A stretch of DNA of 58,248 nucleotides from Chromobacterium vaccinii (GCF_000971335.1 NZ_JZJL01000033.1:1-58248), one strand, 5' to 3'. Shown: positions 1 to 7,846, counted from the first letter of the stretch. Translations and numbers: made by a program. The notes: a model not told the origin generated them from the sequence alone.

Positions 1-1311
1 CTCGGGCTCGGCCGGCGGCGCGTCCAGGTGGGCGTGGCCGGGCAGCGCGGCGGCGTCCAGGCTCACCGACACCCGGCGCGACAGCCGCTGCAGCGCGTAG
101 ACGCCGTCGTGCGGCTCGCCGTGGTAGCCGTCGTGCATGCGGCCGGCCGGCGCGACGCGGCTGACGCCGGCGGCCAACAGCGCGCGGCTCAGTTCCGGCA
201 GCCGGACGGCGGGCGCGATCATGCCGCAGCTTTGCAGATGGGTGCGCCAGGGGCGCAGGATGCGGGCCAGCGCCGCGCGGGGAGCCGGCCTCAGCTCCAC
301 GGTGCGGAACAGCGGCGACGGCGCCAGCTCCTGATTCATGTTCCAGGCCAGCCGCCAGCCCTGGCCGGACAGCACCTGGCCCTGGTCGTCGGCGAAGGCC
401 TGGTCCAGCTTGTGGAAGGCCATCCGGGCGCTGATCTCGGCCGCTTCCTGCAGGTCCGGCGTCAGCGCCGGCCACAGCGGCGCGCGGCGGGCGAGCGCGG
501 CGGCCAGCCGGCGCGCCATGTCGTGGATCGCTGACGGATCGTCGCTGTCCACCAGCAGCGCCTGCGGGCTGGAGCAGGCTTGCTGGTCGAAGCGGCAGAT
601 ATCGTCGGCCAGCGCGTCCAGCGCCTCGTCCGCGGCGGCGGCGGGGTCGAGATAGGCGAAGCTGACGCGATGGCCCCAGTCTATCCAGCGGCAGCCGGCC
701 GGCAGCTGCGCGCGGATCGCGGACAAGGCGGCGTCGCCGCCCCAGGCCGACACGCCGTCGGCGTCGGCCATCAGCCGCGAGAGCGCCTCGCTCGGCGCCG
801 GCAGCACGGCGACGCGGGCGGCCAGCCGGCCGCTGGCGTCGTGGCGCAGCAGCTCGGCCAGCAGCCGGGCGCTGAGACCCTGGTCGCTGGAGCTGGGGCG
901 CAGCCAGTTGACGTTGCCGGCCAGCAGGCCTTCCAGCGCCGCCATGAAGGGCAGCAGCGCGGCGTTGGACGGCGTCACGTGCAGAACCAGGCCCAGCGGC
1001 CGCCAGGCCTCGAAGCGCGCTTCCCGGTAGTCGGGGCGGCGCAGCGAGAACGGCCGCTCGCCCAGCTCGCGCTCCAGCTTGGCCTGCAGCGCCTCGCGGC
1101 GGCAGAAGGCGGCCAGTTGCGCGCGGCCGGCCTCGTCCAGCAGCGGGTGGCGCTCGGCGCGGGCCAGCGCGTCGGCGAAGCGCTCGGCGCAGGACAGCAC
1201 GGCGTCGACGTCCGGTTCCGCGGCCAGCGCGTCGGGCAGGCTGCCGCGCAACGCGGCCAATGCGGCGTCGAGCTCGATGTCGGCGCGCAATTCTCCATCA
1301 ATCAGATACAT
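1..1311 (-). CDS. LuxC-like acyl-CoA reductase (3' end cut by window edge)
   Basis: About 437 residues are visible, starting at an ATG one base after the luxE-like stop (TGA-C-ATG), so the two genes are translationally coupled. The protein resembles the LuxC branch of the aldehyde dehydrogenase superfamily, which reduces activated fatty acids or acyl-CoA to aldehydes with NADPH. Visible signs are the N-terminal helical part, the cofactor-side block HVTPSNAALLPFM near residues 111-123, a GNVNWLRPSS block near 132-141, and the segment QACSSPQ, whose Cys246 is in the position of the catalytic cysteine. There is no signal peptide, so it should be cytoplasmic. The C-terminus lies beyond position 1. 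In luminous bacteria LuxC works with LuxE and LuxD to feed luciferase; no luxA, luxB or luxD is seen here. The physiological substrate is unknown. Confidence 0.85.
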   Translation of the reverse strand, partial: MYLIDGELRADIELDAALAALRGSLPDALAAEPDVDAVLSCAERFADALARAERHPLLDEAGRAQLAAFCRREALQAKLERELGERPFSLRRPDYREARFEAWRPLGLVLHVTPSNAALLPFMAALEGLLAGNVNWLRPSSSDQGLSARLLAELLRHDASGRLAARVAVLPAPSEALSRLMADADGVSAWGGDAALSAIRAQLPAGCRWIDWGHRVSFAYLDPAAAADEALDALADDICRFDQQACSSPQALLVDSDDPSAIHDMARRLAAALARRAPLWPALTPDLQEAAEISARMAFHKLDQAFADDQGQVLSGQGWRLAWNMNQELAPSPLFRTVELRPAPRAALARILRPWRTHLQSCGMIAPAVRLPELSRALLAAGVSRVAPAGRMHDGYHGEPHDGVYALQRLSRRVSVSLDAAALPGHAHLDAPPAEPE

Positions 1312-1312
1312 G

Positions 1313-2443
1313 TCAGGACTCCTTGATCAGTTCGGACGCGGCCATCGCGCAGCTGCGGCTCTTGCTGGTGCCGGCGCGGCCCAAGAGTTCGAACCAGTCG
1401 GTGGCCAGGCCGCAGCCGCAGCTTTCGGCCGGATGCAGCACGGCGAGATCGCTCAGCAGCATGCTGTGCGCCGGGCTGGAGGTGATGTAAGGCGAAACCA
1501 GGTGCAGGAAGCCGGCCTCGCCGTAGGGCAGCCGCGCCAGCGTCGCGGTGTCGCGCGCCCAGGCGCGGGCCCAGCTGGGCGCGTGGAAGCGGTGATTCGG
1601 GCACTCGACGTAGGGCACCGGGTGCTCGACCGAGCCGTAGCCGTCGCGGCAGCGCTCGTCCGGCAGGCCCAGCTGCTCGCCCAGCCGGCGGTAGAGCTCG
1701 GCCTTCGATATCGCCTTGTCGGCATGGGTTTTCCAGCCGCCGCCGAGGAAGACCAGCGATTCCGGGTGCAGGGAAAGCGGCGGCAGGCCCATGTCGCGCA
1801 TCCGCTCCAGCGTGAACCACAGGAAGGCGGGAAAGCCGAGGATGCGCACCGGCAATCCTTCGGCGGCGAATTCCTGCAGCGCGCGCATCGCGCCGAAGGG
1901 ATCGAACTCATTGCCCTTGCCGTTGTGGCGCAACGTGTAGACGGCGCGGTTCACCGGCGCGTACTTGCACAGGAATTGGTCGGTGTAGGCGGTGCCCAAG
2001 GTGATGGCGCCGGCCGGCTCGTAGCTGAGCAGCAGGTAGTTGCACGGCTGCTCCGGGGTGTTCCAGCCGTAGTGGTCGAAGATGCGGTCCACCATGCGCT
2101 GGGCGGCGCCGATGCTGCGTTCGTCGTAGCGCATCCGGCTTTTCTGGCCGGTGGTGCCGGAGGAGGTCAGCTCCAGCGCGTCCTCGCCGGTCTTGCTCAG
2201 CAGCAGCTTGCGCTTGAAGTAGTTGGCGAAGATGGGCGGCAGCTGCGACCAGTCGGACAGGCCGGCCAGCCGTTCCGGGGTGAAGCCGTTCTGCTCCAGC
2301 CAGCGGCGGTAGCCGGGGCTGTGCTCGCAGTGATAGTCGACCAGTTCGCGCATCGCGGCGTCGAACAGGCGGTCGCATTCGGCGTCGGCGCGGTAGGGTT
2401 GTTCCAGCGCGCACAGCGCCTCGACATGGGAAAGCGTGGTCAT
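1313..2443 (-). CDS. LuxE-like acyl-protein synthetase / acyl-activating enzyme
   Basis: A 376-residue protein of the LuxE (acyl-protein synthetase) family, related to the ANL adenylate-forming enzymes. In the family it activates a carboxylic acid with ATP and hands the acyl group to itself or to a LuxC partner. The phosphate-binding loop TSSGTTGQKS is visible at residues 93-102, followed by conserved aromatic and glycine-rich stretches such as LGGGWKTH and the C-terminal cysteine cluster ESCGCGLATDWFELLGR. I chose the internal ATG at 2443 because the longer reading frame overlaps the end of the transporter gene and adds an alanine/proline-rich stretch of no family character. It sits 29 bp after the transporter stop and directly before the LuxC-like gene, so the three probably form one operon. 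The acid it activates is not known. Confidence 0.85.
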   Translation of the reverse strand: MTTLSHVEALCALEQPYRADAECDRLFDAAMRELVDYHCEHSPGYRRWLEQNGFTPERLAGLSDWSQLPPIFANYFKRKLLLSKTGEDALELTSSGTTGQKSRMRYDERSIGAAQRMVDRIFDHYGWNTPEQPCNYLLLSYEPAGAITLGTAYTDQFLCKYAPVNRAVYTLRHNGKGNEFDPFGAMRALQEFAAEGLPVRILGFPAFLWFTLERMRDMGLPPLSLHPESLVFLGGGWKTHADKAISKAELYRRLGEQLGLPDERCRDGYGSVEHPVPYVECPNHRFHAPSWARAWARDTATLARLPYGEAGFLHLVSPYITSSPAHSMLLSDLAVLHPAESCGCGLATDWFELLGRAGTSKSRSCAMAASELIKES

Positions 2444-2472
2444 GGCGGTTCCAGTGATGAAGAAAGCGGGCG

Positions 2473-3732
2473 TCAGGCGGCGATGGGTTGGGGCTGCGGG
2501 CGGCGCAGCAGCAGCCACAAGGGCGGCAAGGCCAGCAGCGAGGCCAGGCTGACCCCGGCGGCGAAGCGGGCAGGGCTGTCGCCGGCGTCCAGCAGCGCCA
2601 GGACGGCGCTGCCGCCGCCCAGCATCGCGGTGGACAGCATGCCCAGCATCGCGGCGACGCTGCCCTTGGCGTTGTCGCTGCTATACAGCGTCAGCCGGTA
2701 CAGCGTGGCGTTGCCCAGGCCCAGGCCGAAGGCGTAGACCGCCAGGCAGGCGACCAGCGCCGGCAGCGACGGCGATAGCGGCGCGGCGAGGCCGGTCAGC
2801 AGCAGGCCGCCGGCCATCGGCCACAGCGCCAGCCGCAGCAGGCGGGACAACTCCATCCGGCCGGCCAGCCGGTTCAGCAGCAGGTTGCCGGCGATCACCG
2901 CGCCGAACACCGGCAATTGCCACAGGCCGTATTCCAGGCCGCTGTAGCCGAGATGGCGGATCAGCAGCAGCGGCGACAGGCCGATCCAGGCGATCAGCGG
3001 CATGGTCAACAGGCCCAGCGCCAGACTGCCGCAGACGAAGTCGCGGTGCTTCAGCAGCGCCAGGTAATTGGCCAGCGCCACGCCCAGGCGCAGCGGCACC
3101 GGCTGCTGCGCCTGGGCGTGGCGCCGCGGCGCGCCCAGCGTTTCCGGCATCCAGCGCCACAGGCCCAGCGCCACCAGCGCGGTGGCCGCGGCAAGCGCGG
3201 CGAACAGCTGGCGCCAGGACAGGACTTCCAGCAGCAGGCTGCCCAGCAGCGGGCCGGCCAGCGGCGACAGCAGCGCGATATTGGCCAGCAGCGCCATCAG
3301 CCGCACCGCGTCGCGCTCGGCGAAGGTTTCTTGCAGCGCCGGGTAGCTGACCACCACGATGAAGCCCAGCGCGATGCCCTGAACGAAGCGCAGCAGGTTG
3401 AACCAGACGATGTGCTGGCTGCCGGAGGCGGCCAGGCAGGCGAGCGCGAAGATCAGCGTGCCGGCCAGCAGCGTCGGGCGGCGGCCGAAGCGGTCGGACA
3501 GCGGGCCGATCAGCCACTGGAAGGCGATGCCGCCCAGCAGGAAGGCGTTCAGCGCGGTAGGCACGTGGCGGCTGTCGGCGGAGAGATCGGCGGTGACGCG
3601 CAGCATGGCCGGCATCACCATGTCGCTGGCCAGGTAGGTCAGCAGTTCGAAGGCGGTGAGCAATAGGCAGAACAGCAGCGCCTGGCGGCGGGAAATGTTG
3701 TGAAGCAGCGGACGGAATGATTCTTCTGGCAT
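2473..3732 (-). CDS. MFS multidrug/metabolite exporter, MdfA-like (DHA1 family)
   Basis: A 419-residue, 12-helix major facilitator. It resembles E. coli MdfA closely in its first helix, where FELLTYLASDMVMP carries the acidic residues (Glu29 and Asp37 here) that correspond to the membrane-embedded Glu/Asp pair of MdfA. The family motif A follows as GPLSDRFGRRP. MdfA-type proteins exchange protons for cationic or neutral drugs at the inner membrane. It is the first gene of the minus-strand cluster and lies just upstream of the LuxE- and LuxC-like genes, so it may export the product of that pathway or protect against it; this is inference. The start at 3732 is followed upstream by an AT-rich divergent promoter region. 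Confidence 0.85.
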   Translation of the reverse strand: MPEESFRPLLHNISRRQALLFCLLLTAFELLTYLASDMVMPAMLRVTADLSADSRHVPTALNAFLLGGIAFQWLIGPLSDRFGRRPTLLAGTLIFALACLAASGSQHIVWFNLLRFVQGIALGFIVVVSYPALQETFAERDAVRLMALLANIALLSPLAGPLLGSLLLEVLSWRQLFAALAAATALVALGLWRWMPETLGAPRRHAQAQQPVPLRLGVALANYLALLKHRDFVCGSLALGLLTMPLIAWIGLSPLLLIRHLGYSGLEYGLWQLPVFGAVIAGNLLLNRLAGRMELSRLLRLALWPMAGGLLLTGLAAPLSPSLPALVACLAVYAFGLGLGNATLYRLTLYSSDNAKGSVAAMLGMLSTAMLGGGSAVLALLDAGDSPARFAAGVSLASLLALPPLWLLLRRPQPQPIAA

Positions 3733-4037
3733 GATTGTTGCAGTTTTCGCAGAATGTCTATGTATGGCTGGGCGCCGAGTTTGTTCGGCATGGAGGGCGC
3801 ACAGAGTAGGTCAAGTAATCAGATGGAATCCCTGTCCTTTGGGATGGCTTTTTTGTTTTGTGCCGATTTTTGGTGTTTTTGGGAAATATCAGGTCGCCAA
3901 TTTGTATTTAATTGGAATCAATTTTGTTGTTTTGGCAACGCTATTGGCATGAGTTTTTGCTCCAATCCGGATTCGGATAGGATGCGGCGATGGACGGCGG
4001 CGGCTGCCGCGCTTGATCCCCCACCCATGGAGTCGCA
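3733..4037. promoter_or_regulatory. AT-rich divergent promoter region with inverted repeat CCAATT-N7-AATTGG
   Basis: This 305 bp gap separates the minus-strand exporter operon from the plus-strand cdh operon. About 3790-3960 is strikingly T-rich compared with both neighbours. A perfect inverted repeat, CCAATT-N7-AATTGG, lies at 3897-3915, a form typical of dimeric regulator operators. No regulator gene is adjacent, and I cannot place either promoter with certainty. Confidence 0.5.
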
Positions 4038-4805
4038 ATGAAAAGAAGAATCCTGGCCGGCGTTGGCCTGGCCGGCCTGCTGGCCGCGGGCGCGTCTTTC
4101 TACGCGCTGGCGGACAGCGACGCTCTGTGGCGCATCGTCGGCGAGCAGTGCGTGCCGGCCCAGCAGGCGCAGGGCCAGCCCGGCCCCTGCGCCGAAGTGG
4201 CGCTGCAGCGGGGCGTGGCGGTGCTGAAAGACCGCAACGGGCCGCTGCAATACCTGTTGATTCCCACCGACAAGGTGAGCGGCATCGAAAGCCCGCAGCT
4301 GCTGGGCGACGGCGCGCCCGGTTATTGGCGCTCGGCCTGGCAGGCGAGGCGCTATCTGGACGCCCGGCGCGGGCAGCCGCTGCCCAAGCTGGCGTTGTCC
4401 CTGACCGTCAATTCCCAGTACGGCCGCAGCCAGAACCAGCTGCACATCCACATCTCCTGCACCGATTCCGTCGTGCGCCAGCAGATCGACGATCTGGCCG
4501 ACGGCCTGGGCTACCGCTGGCGGCAGCTGCCGGTGGAGCTGAAGCTGAAGGGGCACGCGTACTGGGCGCGGCGGGTGGACGCCGACCAGAACGGCGACCC
4601 CAGGGAAGATCCCTTCCGGCTGCTGGCCAACGAGCTGCCGGGCGCGCGCGCCGAGATGGGCCGCTATGGCATGGCGATGCTGCCGGCGCGCTTCGGCGAC
4701 GGTGAAGGCTTCGTGCTGCTGGCCACCCGCGCCGATCTGTTCGAAATCAACCGCGGCTCGGCCGAAGAGCTGCAGGACCACGCCTGCCGGATTCTGCAGC
4801 CGTGA
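4038..4805 (+). CDS. cdh: CDP-diacylglycerol pyrophosphatase
   Basis: A 255-residue protein with an N-terminal membrane anchor or signal segment (residues 5-25) and the HIT-superfamily core of CDP-diglyceride hydrolase. The histidine motif HIHISC is at residues 136-141. Several other blocks match my memory of E. coli Cdh, including NGPLQYLLIPTDK, ESPQLL, WQARRYL and the C-terminal EELQDHACRIL. The enzyme cleaves CDP-diacylglycerol to CMP and phosphatidate on the outer side of the inner membrane. A GGAG precedes the ATG. Its last four bases overlap the GTG start of the Nudix gene, so the two are likely translated in a coupled way. Confidence 0.92.
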   Translation: MKRRILAGVGLAGLLAAGASFYALADSDALWRIVGEQCVPAQQAQGQPGPCAEVALQRGVAVLKDRNGPLQYLLIPTDKVSGIESPQLLGDGAPGYWRSAWQARRYLDARRGQPLPKLALSLTVNSQYGRSQNQLHIHISCTDSVVRQQIDDLADGLGYRWRQLPVELKLKGHAYWARRVDADQNGDPREDPFRLLANELPGARAEMGRYGMAMLPARFGDGEGFVLLATRADLFEINRGSAEELQDHACRILQP

Positions 4806-5245
4806 GCGCCAACAAGGCTTGCCCGTTGCTGCTGCGAAGCGACGGCGCGCTGCTCTGGTTCCGCCATCCGTCGGCGGGCTGCCAATTGGTCAAGGGCACG
4901 GTGGAGCCGGGCGAAACGGCGGCGAAGGCGGCGCTGCGCGAACTGGCCGAGGAGGCGGGCATCGGCGATGCCCGCCTCGCGTTCGACCTGGGCGAGTGGT
5001 CGTCGGGCTACCAGGCGCAGATCTGGTCGTTCCAGCTTTGTGTCGCGGAATCCGCCTTGCCGGAAGCCTGGAGCCATTTCTGCATGGACGACGGCGGCCT
5101 GCTGCTGGAATTTTTCTGGCATCCGCTTGAGCGCGAGGCGCCGGAAGGCAGCCACCCGCTGTATCATCGCGCCCTGGCCGAAGCGCGGCGCAGGCTGGCG
5201 GATGTCCCGCCGGCGGCGGCGCTCGGCGGCGGAGAGAGAGCATGA
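4802..5245 (+). CDS. Nudix hydrolase
   Basis: A 147-residue protein whose residues 32-54 fit the Nudix box exactly: Gly32, Glu38, Arg46-Glu47, Glu50-Glu51 and Gly53. Nudix enzymes hydrolyse nucleoside diphosphates linked to another group, using Mg2+ bound by these glutamates. Translation starts at a GTG inside the cdh stop region (GTGA), and the gene ends in ATGA with the next gene, so all three are one operon. The substrate cannot be read from sequence. Sharing an operon with a CDP-lipid pyrophosphatase hints at phosphate-anhydride metabolite clean-up, but that is inference. Confidence 0.9.
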   Translation: MSANKACPLLLRSDGALLWFRHPSAGCQLVKGTVEPGETAAKAALRELAEEAGIGDARLAFDLGEWSSGYQAQIWSFQLCVAESALPEAWSHFCMDDGGLLLEFFWHPLEREAPEGSHPLYHRALAEARRRLADVPPAAALGGGERA

Positions 5246-5634
5246 AGCAGAGTTTGGCGCTGGTGTCGCTGGTGGTGGCCGACTACGACGAGGCCATTGA
5301 TTTCTTTGTCGGCAAGCTGGGTTTCGAGCTGACCGAGGACAGTTACCAGGCCGAGCAGGACAAGCGCTGGGTGGTGGTGACGCCGCCGGGCTCGGCGGCC
5401 GGCCTACTGCTGGCCCGGGCCAGCGACGATGTCCAGCGCGCGGCCATCGGCAACCAGGCGGGCGGCAGGGTGTGGCTGTTCCTGAATACCGATGATTTCT
5501 GGCGCGATTACGAGCGCTACCGCGCGGCGGGCGTCGAGTTCACCCGCCCGCCGATGGAGCAGGACTACGGCACGGTGGCGGTGTTCCGCGACCTGTGCGG
5601 CAATCAGTGGGATCTGATTCAGCGCAGCAACTGA
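5242..5634 (+). CDS. VOC-superfamily (glyoxalase/bleomycin-resistance-like) protein
   Basis: A 130-residue cytoplasmic protein of the vicinal oxygen chelate fold. The opening VVADYDEAIDFFVGKLGFEL and the closing VFRDLCGNQWDLIQR are typical of the two babbab modules that build the metal site. The family includes lyases, dioxygenases and drug-binding proteins, and the true substrate is not evident. It overlaps the Nudix gene by four bases and is the last gene of the cdh operon. The structured intergenic repeat starts 65 bp downstream of its stop. Confidence 0.85.
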   Translation: MKQSLALVSLVVADYDEAIDFFVGKLGFELTEDSYQAEQDKRWVVVTPPGSAAGLLLARASDDVQRAAIGNQAGGRVWLFLNTDDFWRDYERYRAAGVEFTRPPMEQDYGTVAVFRDLCGNQWDLIQRSN

Positions 5635-5698
5635 GGTGGGCTTGCTTGATAGTTATGCCCCAATTACAGGCGTTGGCTCATTTGGCCTAGGCTGATGT

Positions 5699-5932
5699 GT
5701 CCGCTGCGCGGACGATGTTTCAGGTGGCGGTTCCGCCCGCCAAACGGGCCAGGGGCTGTGCGGCCAGCCCCTTAGCGATCCCAGGCCGCCCCTGCAGTCC
5801 GCGAAACCCCGGCAAAAAAGCATCTGGCCAGGCGCCGTCGAAACTAGCCGCGCGCTAGCGTCGCGCGGCGTCGAACATATCGGCGGCTTAAAACCTGGCC
5901 AGACGTTTTTTGCCGGCGCGTACTGAAGGGGA
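5699..5932 (+). repeat. Structured intergenic repeat, copy 1
   Basis: This noncoding element has a second copy at 24712-24920. From 5' to 3' it contains: the palindrome GTCCGCTGCGCGGAC (5699-5713); a hairpin TGGCGG/CCGCCA (5725-5730 with 5737-5742); a hairpin AGGGGCTG/CAGCCCCT (5751-5758 with 5765-5772); the block CCGCGAAACCCCGGCAA (5799-5815), identical in both copies; a long stem of 5809-5832 with 5894-5916 that encloses a smaller GC-rich hairpin; and a closing GAAGGGGA (5925-5932). Stem sequences differ from copy 2 while pairing is kept. It fills most of the gap between the convergent VOC and tcdA genes. I do not recognise the family. Confidence 0.75.
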
Positions 5933-5982
5933 AAATGGGCGCGTTGCTAGCGGTCCGCGCGGAATGGAAGACTAACAAACCG

Positions 5983-6774
5983 CTATGCGGGCTTGGCTGA
6001 TTTCTTGGCCTTCGCCAGTTCCGTCAGCACCCGCGACGCGGCGAACAGGCCGAAGCTGGCCGTCACCACCATGCCGGCGCCGAAGCCGGCGCAGGACAAG
6101 CCCTGTGGTCCGCGCGCGTCTCCCGCGTCGCAGGCCTGGGCCTGCGGGTAGACCAGCTGCTCGGTGGAGTAGACGCAGGGCACGCCCATCTTCTTGCCGT
6201 CGCGGGCGAAGCCGTGGTGGCGGCGCAGGTTGTAGCGCAGCTTGGACAGCAGCGGGTCCTGCGTCACCTCGGACAGGTCGGCCAGTTTGATCTTGCTCGG
6301 GTCCATCTGGCCGCCGGCGCCGCCGGAGACGATGAAGCGCTGGCGTTTCCTGGCGCACCAGGCGGCCATCGCCGTCTTTACTTTCAGGCTGTCGATGCAG
6401 TCGACGATGTAGTCGTAGCCGCGGCCCAGCATCTCGTCCATATTCTCTTCGGTGACGAAGTCTTCTATCTCCGTCACCTCGCAGGCCGGGTTGATGGCCT
6501 TGACCCGCTCGGCCAGCGCCGTCACCTTGGCCATGCCGTACAGCGGGTCCAGCGCCGGCAGCTGGCGGTTGGTGTTGGATTCGGCGACGTTGTCCAGGTC
6601 GATCAGCGTCAGGCGGCCGATCGCGCTGCGCGCCAACGCTTCCACCACCCAGGAGCCGACGCCGCCTACGCCCACCACGCAGACGTGGGCGCGGCCGAAG
6701 CGCGCGAGCGCGTCGTCGCCGTACAGGCGGGCAATGCCGCCGAAGCGGCGGTCGAGATCGGCGGAGTGGTCCAT
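5983..6774 (-). CDS. tcdA: tRNA threonylcarbamoyladenosine dehydratase (TcdA/CsdL)
   Basis: A 263-residue E1-like (ThiF/MoeB fold) enzyme. The nucleotide-binding glycine motif VVGVGGVGSWVVEALARS is near residues 32-49, followed by LIDLDNVAESNTNRQ and the family-specific DYIVDCIDSLKVKTAM. TcdA uses ATP to cyclise t6A at position 37 of ANN-decoding tRNAs to ct6A, and usually works with the CsdA-CsdE sulfur-transfer pair. I chose the internal ATG at 6774 because AGG lies about 8 bases before it and the extra ten residues of the longer frame are not conserved in character. The gene is convergent with the cdh operon. Confidence 0.92.
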   Translation of the reverse strand: MDHSADLDRRFGGIARLYGDDALARFGRAHVCVVGVGGVGSWVVEALARSAIGRLTLIDLDNVAESNTNRQLPALDPLYGMAKVTALAERVKAINPACEVTEIEDFVTEENMDEMLGRGYDYIVDCIDSLKVKTAMAAWCARKRQRFIVSGGAGGQMDPSKIKLADLSEVTQDPLLSKLRYNLRRHHGFARDGKKMGVPCVYSTEQLVYPQAQACDAGDARGPQGLSCAGFGAGMVVTASFGLFAASRVLTELAKAKKSAKPA

Positions 6775-7054
6775 CGGGATAACCTGTTGCGCAAAAACGG
6801 CCAAGGATAACCAAGCCGAGGGCGGGGTGCCAGTCCGGGCGCGGCCTGGCGGCGGCGGCGGGGTTCCGGGTGTGGCGTTTCTGGCTCCGCGTGAAGATTT
6901 TTTTACAATCCAACTGCTTGATAGATTGGAACCTTTTTCTGGTTGCCCTATCTTCTTCTATACGCGCCGGTTTTGCCGGCCGCGTTCCGAGACCGGCACG
7001 AATTGCCGTCGGCAGGTCCTCTGCCGGTCGACTCTCAGTTCTAGGGAGAATCCG
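6775..7054. promoter_or_regulatory. Divergent intergenic region between tcdA and the zinc-ribbon gene
   Basis: This is a 280 bp gap. About 6890-6960 is AT-rich, with TACAAT at 6904-6909 as a possible -10 element for the plus-strand zinc-ribbon gene. No convincing -35 was found. The rest is GC-rich and I see no gene in it. Confidence 0.35.
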
Positions 7055-7279
7055 ATGAAGCAGCAAAGGTTCGACATCGATCTGGATAAGCATTACAACG
7101 CCACCGTGGTCATCGCCTGCGAGGAGTGCGGGCGAGAAACCCGCCAACATCTGAAGGCCTTGTTACCCGACCATGCGCTGCGCTGCAGTTGCGGCGCCGA
7201 CATCACGATGGCCACGCCGGACATCCAGAAGGCGGAGCGTCAAGCCGACGCGATCCGACAATCGTACCGAATCCACTGA
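7055..7279 (+). CDS. Small zinc-ribbon-like protein
   Basis: A 74-residue soluble protein with an AGGGAGA ribosome-binding site about 6 bases before its ATG. It carries the pair EECGRE (C-x2-C in the segment ACEECGRE) and later RCSCGADI (C-x-C), separated by about 18 residues; these four cysteines could bind one zinc or an iron-sulfur centre. There is no signal peptide or membrane segment. A longer in-frame extension upstream exists but reads through noncoding leader sequence. It has its own promoter region and is followed by a hairpin, so it is probably monocistronic. I do not recognise the family. Confidence 0.7.
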   Translation: MKQQRFDIDLDKHYNATVVIACEECGRETRQHLKALLPDHALRCSCGADITMATPDIQKAERQADAIRQSYRIH

Positions 7280-7308
7280 ACCGCCTAGACTGACAATCCG
7301 TTGAATGC

Positions 7309-7335
7309 AAGACGCCGGCCTTCCGCGCCGGCCTT
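7309..7335 (+). terminator. Hairpin downstream of the zinc-ribbon gene
   Basis: GCCGGC (7314-7319) pairs with GCCGGC (7327-7332), extended by AAG/CTT at the base. There is no strong T-tract, so termination may be weak. Confidence 0.45.
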
Positions 7336-7406
7336 ATCAGGCCAAGCCTGAATCTCCGATGCATGTCCGATGACGGCGGCCCCAGCGGCCGCCGTCGGCA
7401 TTCGGC

Positions 7407-7742
7407 CTATTGCGCCAGCTGGGCGTCGTAGTCGCGGAAGCCATCCTCCACCGCCGGAATGATGTCGACGAACTCGAAATAAGGTTCGGTCATCAGCGGG
7501 CTGTCGCGCAGCGCGTCGATCAGGTAATAGAAGGCCTGCGCCGATTCGGTCTCGAACATCGCCACGTCGCTGCAGCGGGCGGTGAAGGCTTCGGCGTCGA
7601 ACCAGCGCATGCGCACCTCGGGATAGCGGGCGTAGATCGGCTTCAGGGTATCGTCCTCGAAGCGGCGGCGCTCCGGCCGGCTCAGCCGCAGCCAGTTGGG
7701 GTGGACGCGCATCAGCGCGAAGAAAGTCAGGGTCTTGGACAT
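7407..7742 (-). CDS. Darcynin-family protein
   Basis: A 111-residue protein. The opening LTFFALMRVHPNWLRLSRPE and the closing YFEFVDIIPAVEDGFRDYD fit my memory of the darcynin family, small proteins of about 110 residues with a likely ferredoxin-like alpha/beta barrel fold and no assigned function. There is no signal peptide. It is transcribed away from the TetR gene with 104 bp between the two starts, the usual arrangement of a TetR regulator and its target. A strong GC hairpin (7372-7380 with 7388-7396) lies just after the stop. The family name is from memory, so I hold it with moderate certainty. Confidence 0.7.
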   Translation of the reverse strand: MSKTLTFFALMRVHPNWLRLSRPERRRFEDDTLKPIYARYPEVRMRWFDAEAFTARCSDVAMFETESAQAFYYLIDALRDSPLMTEPYFEFVDIIPAVEDGFRDYDAQLAQ

Positions 7743-7803
7743 GGCGATATTCCCGTATGAATGGAAAGAGAGGGCGGGCCGGCTCCGCGCCAGCCGCTAA
7801 TGT

Positions 7804-7813
7804 AAGCGCGCTT
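7804..7813. promoter_or_regulatory. Palindromic candidate operator AAGCGCGCTT
   Basis: This perfect 10 bp palindrome is centred in the 104 bp gap between the darcynin gene and the divergent TetR regulator. It is a plausible TetR-dimer site that would control both genes. Confidence 0.4.
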
Positions 7814-7846
7814 GCGACGCCGGAAAACTCGTGTTTAGCTAAGCCC

